Below, in pieces: positions 41,207 through 50,337 of a stretch of 64,000 bases of DNA. The stretch's first letter is position 1. Each line of letters starts with the position of its first letter. The DNA comes from Leucobacter rhizosphaerae (lineage in GTDB: Bacteria; Actinomycetota; Actinomycetes; Actinomycetales; Microbacteriaceae), in assembly GCF_022919175.1 (NCBI RefSeq), contig NZ_CP095043.1, positions 992,001-1,056,000 of the forward strand. The letters run 5' to 3'. Position numbers and translations under genes: made by a program. A model generated the notes under the pieces. That model saw only the letters and a program-made list of their open reading frames with translations, made no database searches and was not told the DNA's origin.

Positions 41207-42781
41207 ATGACGTACGGAATCGACACCCCAGGCAAGATCATCGCGGTGCACCTCAACTACCCGTCGCGCATGCAGCAGCGCGGACGTACCCCGGCGCAGC
41301 CGTCCTACTTCTTCAAGCCGGCGTCGTCGCTCGCCCCGACGGGCGGCACCATCGAGCGCCCCGCCGGCACCGAACTGCTCGCCTTCGAGGGTGAGATCGC
41401 CCTCGTCATCGGCACCCCCGCGCGCCACGTCTCCCCCGAGGACGGCTGGTCCCACGTCGCGCAGGTGACCGCGGCGAACGACTTCGGCGTCTACGATCTC
41501 CGCGCCGCCGACAAGGGATCCAACGTCCGCAACAAGGGCGGTGACGGATTCACGCCGATCGGCCCCGCCGCGATCCCGACCGAGGGCCTGGGCGAGGGCG
41601 ACTGGCGCGTCCGCACCTGGGTCAACGGCCAGCTGGTGCAGGACGACACGAGCGACACGCTCGCGTTCCCGTTCGGCCGGCTCGTCGCCGACCTGTCGCA
41701 GCACATGACCCTCGAGACCGGCGACGTGATCCTCACCGGCACCCCGGCGGGCTCCTCGGTCGTACTCCCCGGCGACGTCGTCGAGGTCGAGGTCGACGCG
41801 CCGCAGGCACCCGGCGCCCCGACCACGGGCCGCCTCGTCACGACGGTGACGCAGGGCACCGTGCCGTTCGGCGACTTCGGCACGAAGCCGAAGACCGACG
41901 ACCTGCAGCGCATCGAGGCCTGGGGCAGCGAGCAGGAGCACGCCGAGGCCGTGGCGGCGGGTCGCGCCAGTCGCTTAGAGGAGAACGCAGCGCGTTCGAC
42001 TGCGACTGGCGGTGACGCCACCGCGTCAGTGCCGCTCGACGGCCTCGCCGAAGCGAGCGCTGACCCCGCAGCAGCCTCGCCGCTCACCCCAGAGATCCGC
42101 GCCCAGCTCGACGGGGTCGCGGTCGCCACCGTCTCCGCGGCGCTGCGCAAGCGCGGCTACGTCGACATCTTCATCGACGGCGTGCACCCGAACCACGACG
42201 GCGACACGATCCTCGGCACCGCGAAGACCCTCCGCTTCATCCCGTTCCGCCCGGACCTCTTCAAGGAGTACGCGGGCGGCTTCAACGCCCAGAAGCGGGC
42301 CTTCGACACCGTGAACGCGGGTGAGGTGCTCGTCGTCGAGGCGCGCGGGATCCCCTCCACCGGCACCGTCGGCGACGTGCTGGCCCTCCGCGCCCAGGTG
42401 CGCGGAGCCGCCGGGATCGTCACCGACGGCGGCGTGCGCGATTTCGCGGCGGTCGAGGAGTTTTCGATCCCGGTGTTCTCGCAGGGCGCGCACCCGAGTG
42501 TGCTCGGCCGCCGCCACGTGCCGTGGGAGACCGACGTCACGATCGCCTGCGGCGGCGCCGCGGTGCAGCCGGGCGACATCATCATGGGCGACCGCGACGG
42601 GGTGATCGTGATCCCGCCGTTCCTGCTCGCGGAGGTCGCGGCAGAGGCGGCCGCCCAGGAGCGGGCCGACGCCTGGGTCGCCGCGCAGGTCGCGAACGGC
42701 GCGGCCGTTGACGGACTCTTCCCCATGAACGCCGAGTGGCGCGCGCGCTACGAGGCCGAGACCGCGGGCGGGCAGGCCTGA
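41207..42781 (+). CDS. Fumarylacetoacetate hydrolase-RraA fusion in the HpaG role
   Basis: 524 residues. Residues ~1-240 are a FAH-family domain (FKPASSLAPTGG, FEGEIALVIG with the metal Glu pair, DKGSNVRNKGGDGFTPIGP, GDVILTGTPAGSS) as in HpaG-type isomerase/decarboxylases. After a ~45-residue Ala/Glu-rich linker, residues ~285-500 are RraA-like: GIVTDGGVRD and MGDRDGVIVIPP carry that family's metal and substrate residues. Classic HpaG has two FAH domains; here the second is replaced by RraA, a family with aldolase and oxaloacetate-decarboxylase activity. It probably decarboxylates and isomerises 5-oxopent-3-ene-1,2,5-tricarboxylate. Confidence 0.85.
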   Translation: MTYGIDTPGKIIAVHLNYPSRMQQRGRTPAQPSYFFKPASSLAPTGGTIERPAGTELLAFEGEIALVIGTPARHVSPEDGWSHVAQVTAANDFGVYDLRAADKGSNVRNKGGDGFTPIGPAAIPTEGLGEGDWRVRTWVNGQLVQDDTSDTLAFPFGRLVADLSQHMTLETGDVILTGTPAGSSVVLPGDVVEVEVDAPQAPGAPTTGRLVTTVTQGTVPFGDFGTKPKTDDLQRIEAWGSEQEHAEAVAAGRASRLEENAARSTATGGDATASVPLDGLAEASADPAAASPLTPEIRAQLDGVAVATVSAALRKRGYVDIFIDGVHPNHDGDTILGTAKTLRFIPFRPDLFKEYAGGFNAQKRAFDTVNAGEVLVVEARGIPSTGTVGDVLALRAQVRGAAGIVTDGGVRDFAAVEEFSIPVFSQGAHPSVLGRRHVPWETDVTIACGGAAVQPGDIIMGDRDGVIVIPPFLLAEVAAEAAAQERADAWVAAQVANGAAVDGLFPMNAEWRARYEAETAGGQA

Positions 42782-42783
42782 CC

Positions 42784-43485
42784 ATGAGCGTCGAGTCCAA
42801 GTCGGAGCAGGCGTACCGCCTGATCCGCGGCCGCATCGACGACGGGCAGTACGTGCCCGGGTACCGCCTCGTGCTCGCGCCGATCGCGAACGAGCTCGGC
42901 ATGTCAGTCGTACCGGTGCGCGAGGCGATCCGGCGCCTGGAGGCCGAGCAGCTCGTCACCTTCGAGCGCAACGTCGGCGCCCAGGTCGCTCTCATCAAGG
43001 AGACCGAGTACCTGCACACCATGCAGACGCTCGCGCTCGTCGAGGGCGCCGCGACGGCACTCGCCGCCCCCGATATCTCCGAGGATCAGATCCGGCGGGC
43101 GCGCGCGGTCAACCAGACCATGCGCGAGACCCTCGACGCGTTCGATCCGCAGCGCTTCACTGCCCTCAACCTCGAGTTCCACAGCGTGCTCTTCGAGAGC
43201 TGCCCGAATCCGCACATCCTCGATCTCGTCCACCGCGGCTGGAATCGCATGAAGGTCCTCCGCAATTCCTCGTTCAGCTTCGTCCCGGGGCGTGCGCAGG
43301 AGTCGGTCGACGAGCACGAGCGGATCCTCGATCTCATCGAGCGCCGCGCGCCGGTCGCCGAGATCGAGTCCGTTGCCCGCGCGCACCGCACCGCGACGCT
43401 CGATGCGGTGCTCGCCTACTCCGACGAGCACCGGCACGGCGACGCGCACCAGCACGGCGAGGCGCACCGCAGCACCGCCGCCTGA
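42784..43485 (+). CDS. GntR-family (FCD) transcriptional regulator of the hpa cluster
   Basis: 233 residues. N-terminal winged helix (QAYRLIRGRIDDGQYVPGYRL ... VVPVREAIRRLEAE) and C-terminal FCD ligand domain with metal-site His in NLEFHSVLF and ARAHRTATLD. It follows the FAH-RraA gene by two bases, so it is in the operon it probably controls. The two ATCGTATACGAT palindromes nearby match this class. The C-terminus EHRHGDAHQHGEAH is unusually His-rich and could bind metal. Confidence 0.88.
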   Translation: MSVESKSEQAYRLIRGRIDDGQYVPGYRLVLAPIANELGMSVVPVREAIRRLEAEQLVTFERNVGAQVALIKETEYLHTMQTLALVEGAATALAAPDISEDQIRRARAVNQTMRETLDAFDPQRFTALNLEFHSVLFESCPNPHILDLVHRGWNRMKVLRNSSFSFVPGRAQESVDEHERILDLIERRAPVAEIESVARAHRTATLDAVLAYSDEHRHGDAHQHGEAHRSTAA

Positions 43486-43556
43486 CCCCGCTCGAACCCC
43501 CGCCCACAGCCCCCCCGAACACTTCGCACCACCACTCACACCACAGGGAGAGAATC

Positions 43557-45056
43557 ATGACGCACGAGAAGCCTGCCGGCCTGCCCGACAAGATCCAGCT
43601 CTTCATCGACGGCGCGTTCGTCGACGCCCAGGACGGCGCCGAGTTCGACGTCATCGAGCCCGTTTCGAACGAGGTCTACATCACGGCCGCCTCGGCCGGC
43701 AAGGCCGACGTCGACCTCGCCGTCGCCGCCGCGAAGCGCGCCTTCGACGAGGGCCCCTGGCCGAAGATGCTCCCGCGCGAACGCTCACGGATCCTGCACA
43801 AGGTCGCCGACATCGTCGAGTCCCGCGATGAGCAGCTCGCACTGATCGAGAGCTGGGACTCGGGCCTGCCGATCACCCAGGCCAAGGGCCAGGCGCGCCG
43901 CGCGGCCGAGAACTTCCGCTTCTTCGCCGATCTCATCGTCGCCGAGCACGACAACGTCACGAAGGTGCCGGGTCGTCAGATCAACTACGTGAACCGCAAG
44001 CCCAAGGGCGTCGCCGGCCTCATCACACCGTGGAACGTGCCGTTCATGCAGGAGTCCTGGAAGCTCGCCCCGGCGATCGCGACCGGCAACACCGTCGTGC
44101 TGAAGCCCGCGAGCTACACCCCGCTCTCGGCGGCCCTGTGGCCCGAGATCTTCCGCGAGGCCGGCGTGCCCGACGGCGTCTTCAACCTGATCCTCGGCTC
44201 CGGCGGCGTCGCGGGTGACGCGCTCGTGAAGCACCCGGACGTGCCGCTCATCTCGTTCACCGGCGACAGCTCGACCGGCGCGATGATCTCGACGAACGCC
44301 GCCCCCTTCCTCAAGGGCCTGTCGCTCGAGCTCGGCGGCAAGAGCCCATCGGTCGTCTTCGCCGATGCCGACCTCGAGGAGGCGCTCGACGCCACCGTGT
44401 TCAGCGTCTTCAGCCTGAACGGTGAGCGCTGCACCGCGGGCAGCCGCGTGCTCGTCGAGCGGTCGATCTACGACGACTTCGTGCAGCGGTACGCCGAGCG
44501 CGCGAAGAACATCGTGATCGGACTCCCCTCCGATCCCGCGACCGAGGTCGGCGCGCTCGTGCACCCGAGCCACTTCGAGAAGGTCATGAGCTACGTCGAG
44601 ATCGGCAAGGGCGAGGGACGCCTGGTCGCCGGCGGCGGCCGCCCCGAGGGCTTCCCCGAGGGCAACTACGTCGCCCCGACCGTGTTCGCCGATGTCGCCC
44701 CCGATGCGCGGATCTTCCAGGAGGAGATCTTCGGACCGGTCGTCGCGATCACCCCGTTCGACACGGACGAGGAGGCGCTCGCGCTCGCGAACGACACGAA
44801 GTACGGCCTCGCCGCCTACGTCTGGACCTCGAACCTCAAGCGCGCGCACAACTTCGCGCACGGCATCGAGTCGGGCATGGTCTGGCTGAACTCGAACAAC
44901 GTCCGGGATCTGCGCACGCCGTTCGGCGGCGTCAAGGCCTCCGGCCTCGGGCGCGAGGGCGGCTACCGCTCCGTCGACTTCTACACGACCGCGCAGTCGA
45001 TCCAGATCACGCTCAACGAAGCCCACAGCCCCCGCTTCGGCGCCGGCACCCAGTAA
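43557..45056 (+). CDS. hpaE: 5-carboxymethyl-2-hydroxymuconate semialdehyde dehydrogenase
   Basis: 499 residues, ALDH superfamily. Catalytic Cys292 in NGERCTAGS and base Glu258 in LELGGKSPS. Similarity in the N-terminal region (LFIDGAFVDAQDGAEFDVIEPVSNEV) and position between hpaG-like and hpaD point to HpaE, which oxidises the ring-cleavage product CHMS to the tricarboxylate with NAD. GGGAGAGA precedes ATG. 28 bases to hpaD. Confidence 0.9.
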   Translation: MTHEKPAGLPDKIQLFIDGAFVDAQDGAEFDVIEPVSNEVYITAASAGKADVDLAVAAAKRAFDEGPWPKMLPRERSRILHKVADIVESRDEQLALIESWDSGLPITQAKGQARRAAENFRFFADLIVAEHDNVTKVPGRQINYVNRKPKGVAGLITPWNVPFMQESWKLAPAIATGNTVVLKPASYTPLSAALWPEIFREAGVPDGVFNLILGSGGVAGDALVKHPDVPLISFTGDSSTGAMISTNAAPFLKGLSLELGGKSPSVVFADADLEEALDATVFSVFSLNGERCTAGSRVLVERSIYDDFVQRYAERAKNIVIGLPSDPATEVGALVHPSHFEKVMSYVEIGKGEGRLVAGGGRPEGFPEGNYVAPTVFADVAPDARIFQEEIFGPVVAITPFDTDEEALALANDTKYGLAAYVWTSNLKRAHNFAHGIESGMVWLNSNNVRDLRTPFGGVKASGLGREGGYRSVDFYTTAQSIQITLNEAHSPRFGAGTQ

Positions 45057-45084
45057 GCCCTCGAGTCTGCAAGGAAGCATCATC

Positions 45085-46227
45085 ATGGCAAAGCTCAACG
45101 AACACGACAAACAGTCCGCCGGCTTCTGGGTGACGGAGGAGGCGCCGATCCACTCGGACAACCCAATCCCGACCGCCACGTCGGAGGCCCCCGACATCCT
45201 CCGCTGCGCGTACATGGAGCTCATCGTCACGGACCTCGCGGCGTCCCGCGAGTTCTACGTCGACGTGCTCGGACTGTACGTCACGACCGAGGACGACGAG
45301 GCGATCTACCTCCGCTCGACCGAGGAGTTCATCCACCACAACCTCGTGCTCCGCAAGGGCCCCGTGGCGGCCGTGGCAGCCTTCTCCTACCGCGTCCGCA
45401 CCCCGCAGGACCTCGACAAGGCCGTGGCCTTCTTCGAGGAGCTCGGCTGCGAGGTGCGGCGCAATCCGAACGGGTTCGTGAAGGGCATCGGCGACTCGGT
45501 GCGGGTCATCGATCCCCTCGGCTTCCCGTACGAGTTCTTCTATCAGACCGAGCACACCGAGCGGATGTCGTGGCGCTACGACCTGCACATCCCGGGTGAG
45601 CTCGTGCGGCTCGACCACTTCAACCAGATCACCCCGGACGTGCCGCGCGCCGTGGGGTACATGCAGAACCTCGGGTTCCGCGTGACCGAGGACATCCAGG
45701 ACAACGAGGGCACGGTGTACGCCGCCTGGATGCGCCGCAAGCCCACCGTGCACGACACCGCGATGACGGGCGGCGACGGCCCGCGCATGCACCACGTGTG
45801 CTTCGCGACCCACGAGAAGCACAACATCCTCGCGATCTGCGACAAGCTCGGCTCGCTCCGCAAGTCGGACAGCATCGAGCGCGGTCCGGGCCGGCACGGC
45901 GTCTCGAACGCCTTCTACCTGTACCTGCGCGATCCCGACGGCCACCGCGTCGAGGTCTACACCCAGGACTACTACACCGGCGATCCCGACAACCCGGTCG
46001 TCACCTGGGACGTACACGACAACCAGCGTCGCGACTGGTGGGGCAACCCGGTGGTGCCCTCCTGGTACACCGACGGCTCGCTCGTGCTCGATCTCGACGG
46101 CAACCCGCAGCCGATCGTGGCGCGCACGGACAGCTCCGAGATGAACGTGACCATCGGCGCCGACGGGTTCTCCTACACCCGCGAAGAGGACGGCGACAAG
46201 GGCTTCAAGCTCGGCAACACGCTGTAG
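45085..46227 (+). CDS. hpaD: 3,4-dihydroxyphenylacetate 2,3-dioxygenase (homoprotocatechuate dioxygenase)
   Basis: 380 residues, type I extradiol dioxygenase with two vicinal-oxygen-chelate modules. Metal ligands are His178 (RLDHFNQIT), His237 (MHHVCFAT) and Glu290 (HRVEVYTQDYY); their spacing (59 and 53) equals that of His155/His214/Glu267 in the Brevibacterium fuscum enzyme. Fe(II)- and Mn(II)-using homologues (Brevibacterium, Arthrobacter MndD) are very similar, so the metal is not predictable. Opens homoprotocatechuate next to the catechol. Last gene of the operon, followed by a strong terminator. Confidence 0.94.
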   Translation: MAKLNEHDKQSAGFWVTEEAPIHSDNPIPTATSEAPDILRCAYMELIVTDLAASREFYVDVLGLYVTTEDDEAIYLRSTEEFIHHNLVLRKGPVAAVAAFSYRVRTPQDLDKAVAFFEELGCEVRRNPNGFVKGIGDSVRVIDPLGFPYEFFYQTEHTERMSWRYDLHIPGELVRLDHFNQITPDVPRAVGYMQNLGFRVTEDIQDNEGTVYAAWMRRKPTVHDTAMTGGDGPRMHHVCFATHEKHNILAICDKLGSLRKSDSIERGPGRHGVSNAFYLYLRDPDGHRVEVYTQDYYTGDPDNPVVTWDVHDNQRRDWWGNPVVPSWYTDGSLVLDLDGNPQPIVARTDSSEMNVTIGADGFSYTREEDGDKGFKLGNTL

Positions 46228-46241
46228 GCGCACAGCGCACA

Positions 46242-46293
46242 CGCACGCGGGGAACGCGGTCTCACCTCGGTGGGGCCGCGTTCCCCGCGTGTG
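46242..46293 (+). terminator. Strong hairpin terminator after hpaD
   Basis: Perfect 15-bp stem ACGCGGGGAACGCGG (46245-46259) with CCGCGTTCCCCGCGT (46276-46290), loop of 16 bases, stem extendable to 46242/46293. Lies 15 bases after the hpaD stop. Confidence 0.85.
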
Positions 46294-46325
46294 CCCTGCG
46301 CCTCGACCCTCTAGGCTTGCATCAC

Positions 46326-47417
46326 ATGACTGCCACCCCGTCCCCGGTCGACGACACCACGACCGCCGCCGACGCGTACCGGCTGGCGACGGGCGGCACC
46401 CGGATGCGCTACGCCGGCGACTACCGAAACGCCCGCCAGCTGCTCAGCGCGATCGCTCGGCGGATCCCCGACGGCACCTCCTCGCGGAGGAAGAGCCGGC
46501 GCTCCGGCAGCGCGCCCGCCCCCACGACGGCCGAGCGCTTCTACGCGTATCGGCAAGCGCGCACCCACCGAGCCCGCGTGCTCTCGATGCTGCTGGTGCC
46601 CGTGGTGCCGGGGAATGCCGGACACAGCGGACCGCGCGTCGACCTCCGCCACAGCCCCGACATCAGCGATGCCTGGCTGCACGCCTTCGGCCCGCTCGAG
46701 CAGCCGACGCTGGTGAGCCTGCAAGAGCTATTGGGGGCGATCGGGGCCGAGGAGTGGCGCCGCAACGGGGTGTTCGTCGACGCCCTCGACGCCAGGATCC
46801 ACCCGCACTACGGCACCTTTGCCCCCGTGCGCGGCGAGTACCTCGACCTCGTGGCCCGGGCCGACCTCCCCGGTCACGCGCGCGCCTTCGACATCGGCAC
46901 CGGCACCGGAGTGCTCGCGGCGATCCTGGCGCGGCGCGGGATCCGCGAGGTGATCGGCACGGACACCCAGCAGCGGGCCATCGCCTGCGCCACCGAGAAC
47001 TTCGCCGCGCTCGGGCTGGCGGGCCGGGCGCGCGCCGTACCGCAGGATCTGTTCCCCGAGGGCCGCGCCGACGTGGTCGTGTGCAATCCGCCGTGGCTGC
47101 CGGGCACCCCGCAGACCCTCCTCGACCACGCGATCTACGACCCGAGGTCGGCGATGCTGCGGGCATTCCTGTGCGAGCTGCCCGCCCACCTCAGCCCGGG
47201 CGGCGAGGGCTGGCTGGTGCTGTCGGATCTCGCCGAGCGCCTCGGGCTCCGGAGCCGGCAGGATCTGCAGCAGTGGATCGCCGACGCCGGCCTGCACGTG
47301 GTGGGTCGGGACGACACCGTCCCGACCCACGGTCGCGCATCCGACTCCGACGACCCGTTCCACGCGGAGCGCTCAGCCGAGGTCACGACCCTGTGGAGGC
47401 TGGGCGCGCGGCCCTGA
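46326..47417 (+). CDS. Class I SAM-dependent methyltransferase (HemK/RsmC-like NPPW type)
   Basis: 363 residues. An N-terminal ~180-residue region of unknown function precedes a Rossmann methyltransferase with motif I AFDIGTGTGVLAA and motif IV CNPPWLPG. NPPx is typical of enzymes that methylate planar nitrogens (bases or Gln). Substrate unknown; probably a housekeeping modification unrelated to hpa. TAGGCT lies eight bases before ATG and no RBS is seen, so the mRNA may be nearly leaderless. Confidence 0.78.
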   Translation: MTATPSPVDDTTTAADAYRLATGGTRMRYAGDYRNARQLLSAIARRIPDGTSSRRKSRRSGSAPAPTTAERFYAYRQARTHRARVLSMLLVPVVPGNAGHSGPRVDLRHSPDISDAWLHAFGPLEQPTLVSLQELLGAIGAEEWRRNGVFVDALDARIHPHYGTFAPVRGEYLDLVARADLPGHARAFDIGTGTGVLAAILARRGIREVIGTDTQQRAIACATENFAALGLAGRARAVPQDLFPEGRADVVVCNPPWLPGTPQTLLDHAIYDPRSAMLRAFLCELPAHLSPGGEGWLVLSDLAERLGLRSRQDLQQWIADAGLHVVGRDDTVPTHGRASDSDDPFHAERSAEVTTLWRLGARP

Positions 47418-47436
47418 CCGCGCCCGTCGCGCCACC

Positions 47437-48900
47437 TCAGTCCGGCAGTTCGGTGAAGTTCTCGAGATCCTGCTCGAGCGCAGCGTAGTCCTTCGGGCGC
47501 TTGGCCCGCAGGTACGCCGCGAAGATGAGCCCGCCGACGATCGCCACGACGAGCACCCACGGCAGCACCATCACGTACACCGCGTCCGAGCCGGCGACGA
47601 GGTCGAAGTTCACGAGCGCCATGATGCTGAAGGTCAGGAGCGCCAGGAAGCCGATCCCGGGTGCCAAGAACGTCGTCATCCACCGCGGATCCCGCGTCCT
47701 GCGGAAGTACACGACCACCGCGAGCGCCGCGATCGCCTGCACGATCATGACCGCGAGCGTGCCGAAGCCGAGGCCGACGGGCACGAGGGTGAGCACGGGC
47801 GGCAGGTCGGTGTCGATGAAAAACGCGAAGATCGCGGCGACGATGATCCCGAAGAGGTAGTTCACGATGAGGCCGCGCTGCGGAGCGCCCTTCGCGTTGG
47901 TCTGCGCCAGCCAGCGCGGCAGCACTCCGGCGCGGCCGAGTGCGAAGAGATAGCGTGCGGCCGAGTTGTGGAAGGCGAGCTGGGCCGCGAACAGGCTGAC
48001 CACGAGCAGGATCACCGCGACGATGCCCATGAACGGGCCGAGGTAGGTGTCGATGAGGACCAGCGTGAGGTCGCCGGCTTCCTGGTGCGCCAGCCCCTCG
48101 GCCTGCGCCTCGGGGACGCCGAGCGCGCTCACGATCGCCCACGCAGCGAACGCGTGCAGCACCCCGATGACGATGATGGCGACGTAGGTGGCGCGCGGGA
48201 TGGTCTTGCGGGGCTCCTTCGCCTCCTCGCCGAAGAGCGCGGTCGCCTCGAAGCCGATGAACGCCGTCGCGACCAGGAGGAGTCCGATCCACACTGATCC
48301 GCCGACGAGGATCTCCGGGCTGAACGCGAGCGTGAACGCCTCGATACTGAAGCCGGTCTGCACGAGCACGGAGAAGGCGAAGGCGACGAGAAGGATGATC
48401 TCCAGCACCAGCGCGACGCCGAGCACCACCGCGCTCAGGTGGATCCCGGATCGGGCGAGGAGCAGCACGACGGTGAACAGCACGAAGCCGCAGAGGAACC
48501 AGTTGAGCTCGAAGCCGAACACCATGGGCAGCGCCACTGCGCCGGTGAAGAAGCCGATGGTGCCGAGCGCACCGGCGACGAACACGTTGTAGCCGATCGT
48601 CGCGATGAGGCCCGTGATCAGGCCGGCGGTCCGGCCCAGGCCCTTCACCACGATCGCGTAGAAGCCGCCGGCGTTCGTGAACTCCTTCGTCATCTGCGCG
48701 TAGCCGATCGCGAACAGGAGCAGCGCGAGCGCGACGATGATGACCGCGAGCGGGGTGCCGCCGCCGTTGCCGTGCGAGATCGCGAGCGGCAGCACGACGA
48801 TGCCCACCGTGACGGGGGCGACCGCGGCGAGCACCAGGAAGACGATCGACGAGACGCCGAGCTGGTTGCGCGCGAGTTGGGTGTGCGAATCTTCAGCCAT
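47437..48900 (-). CDS. APC-family amino acid/amine permease
   Basis: 487 residues, about twelve membrane segments. Typical APC pieces: SIVFLVLAAVAPVT, FTNAGGFYAIV, GFEATALFGEEAKEPRKTIPRA and RYLFALGRAGVLP. AAGGAG precedes ATG 48900. Divergent from the FeaR-like regulator and next to the amine oxidase, so it is the best candidate uptake system for the aromatic amine substrate (inference). Confidence 0.88.
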   Translation of the reverse strand: MAEDSHTQLARNQLGVSSIVFLVLAAVAPVTVGIVVLPLAISHGNGGGTPLAVIIVALALLLFAIGYAQMTKEFTNAGGFYAIVVKGLGRTAGLITGLIATIGYNVFVAGALGTIGFFTGAVALPMVFGFELNWFLCGFVLFTVVLLLARSGIHLSAVVLGVALVLEIILLVAFAFSVLVQTGFSIEAFTLAFSPEILVGGSVWIGLLLVATAFIGFEATALFGEEAKEPRKTIPRATYVAIIVIGVLHAFAAWAIVSALGVPEAQAEGLAHQEAGDLTLVLIDTYLGPFMGIVAVILLVVSLFAAQLAFHNSAARYLFALGRAGVLPRWLAQTNAKGAPQRGLIVNYLFGIIVAAIFAFFIDTDLPPVLTLVPVGLGFGTLAVMIVQAIAALAVVVYFRRTRDPRWMTTFLAPGIGFLALLTFSIMALVNFDLVAGSDAVYVMVLPWVLVVAIVGGLIFAAYLRAKRPKDYAALEQDLENFTELPD

Positions 48901-49046
48901 GAGAGCTCCTTCGTTCACAGGCGTCGCCGCGGCCCCGTTGCCACGGCGTGAAACAGCGTTCGAGGCCGGCTCCAGCGCGGCCGGCTCTTGCCGAATTTCT
49001 AGCACGGAACCTCAGGAGCGTCACTCGATCCCTCCGATTCTGCGCG

Positions 49047-49056
49047 GAGAGACAAG
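49047..49056 (+). promoter_or_regulatory. GAGAGACAAG motif, candidate regulator site
   Basis: GCGCGGAGAGACAAGCCCGC in the divergent region between the APC permease and the FeaR-like regulator. Recurs with changes upstream of the amine oxidase and other loci. Candidate site for the adjacent AraC-type regulator. Confidence 0.45.
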
Positions 49057-49168
49057 CCCGCCCGCGCATTCGCGCAGGTGGCCGCAAGACGGCCGAGCGT
49101 GCGATTGCCGACTGCTGGCCAATCGGATAGCATCCTGAGCAAGCCCGGCACATGAAAGTGGTCCGACG

Positions 49169-50149
49169 ATGGAGTCCCGCACCAGCACTGAGGTGAATCG
49201 CATGCGCAATTCGATCGAAGCGGCGTCAACGGTGATGCGCACTGATGACTTCGACCTGTATCAGCAGACCGTCGATCACTCGTTCGTCCCGCTGAAGATC
49301 ACGCCCGACGCGCACCACCGCTTCTCGGCCTCGATGCGCGGCGTGGACGCCGACGACGTCGCCTTCACGGAGGTGGCGGCCCTCCCCCAGCTCGTGGAGC
49401 GCACGCCGGAGAACATCTCCCGCGGCGGCAGCGGGTACTACAAGGTCAGCCTGCTGCTCGCCGGCTCGAGCATCCTGATCCAGGACGGCCGCGAGGTCGT
49501 CATGAAGCCCGGCGACATCTCGTTCTACGACACCTCACAGCCCTACTCGCTCCTCTTCGACGAGCAGTTCCGGAACCTCATCATGATGTTCCCGAAGTCG
49601 CGGCTCGACTTCCCCGCGCACGTCACGGAGTCCCTGACCGCAGTGTCGCTCGGGGATCAGCACCCGCTCGCCCACGTCGTCGCCGAGTTCATCTCCCGCG
49701 CCTCTCCGCATCTGCACCTGCTCTCCGGACCGGCGCGGGCGAAGCTCGCCCACTCCAGCCTCGAGCTCCTGAACTCCACGCTCTCGGCCGTGTTCGACGT
49801 CGACGCACCGCCGCACGATCCGCACCAGGCGCTGCTGCAGAAGATCACCGGGTACATCGAGCAGCACCTGGGATCGCCCCGGCTGTCCCCCGACGCCATC
49901 GCGGCGGCCCACTACGTGTCGACGCGGCACCTGCACGCGCTCTTCCGCGAGACCGGCACCACGGTCTCCACCTGGATCAAGGAGCGGCGGCTCGAGCGGT
50001 GCCGTCTCGACCTCGTCGACCCGGCGTTCGCGCACCTCGGGGTCGCTGCGGTCGCGGCGAACCGCGGCTTCGTCGACGCCGCGCACTTCAGCCGCAGCTT
50101 CCGCGCGGCCTACGGCATGTCGCCGACCGAGTTGCGCCGCGCCGTCTGA
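49169..50149 (+). CDS. AraC-family regulator, FeaR-like
   Basis: 326 residues. The AraC-binding-like N-terminal domain contains DGREVVMKPGDISFYDTSQP, matching FeaR of E. coli (GDITLLDASRPCSL), and the C-terminal double helix-turn-helix includes ISTRHLHALF-type and FSRSFRAAYGMSPTELRR segments. FeaR activates tyramine/phenylethylamine oxidase and aldehyde dehydrogenase; here amine oxidase and ALDH follow directly, so the same role is likely. Start taken at ATG 49169; ATG 49202 is possible. Confidence 0.85.
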   Translation: MESRTSTEVNRMRNSIEAASTVMRTDDFDLYQQTVDHSFVPLKITPDAHHRFSASMRGVDADDVAFTEVAALPQLVERTPENISRGGSGYYKVSLLLAGSSILIQDGREVVMKPGDISFYDTSQPYSLLFDEQFRNLIMMFPKSRLDFPAHVTESLTAVSLGDQHPLAHVVAEFISRASPHLHLLSGPARAKLAHSSLELLNSTLSAVFDVDAPPHDPHQALLQKITGYIEQHLGSPRLSPDAIAAAHYVSTRHLHALFRETGTTVSTWIKERRLERCRLDLVDPAFAHLGVAAVAANRGFVDAAHFSRSFRAAYGMSPTELRRAV

Positions 50150-50233
50150 GCTCATCCACCCGAGTCACTCCGCCCGAGGCGCTCCGGCCCGCGTCGCAGA
50201 TTCTTCGCCCACATCACCGCCTGGGGCGCAGGT

Positions 50234-50240
50234 CTTGTCT
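50234..50240 (-). promoter_or_regulatory. AGACAAG motif upstream of amine oxidase
   Basis: Minus strand GCGCGCAGACAAGACCTGCGC, 98 bases before the amine oxidase ATG. Shares AGACAAG and GC-rich flanks with 49047. Candidate activator site. Confidence 0.4.
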
Positions 50241-50337
50241 GCGCGCGCACGACTTCGATTCCGGCGCGAGATTCGCCGCCCGCTCTCGGATACTGAAGGG
50301 GTATCCGGATCGTCAATGAAGAGTGAGGGAACCTCCG

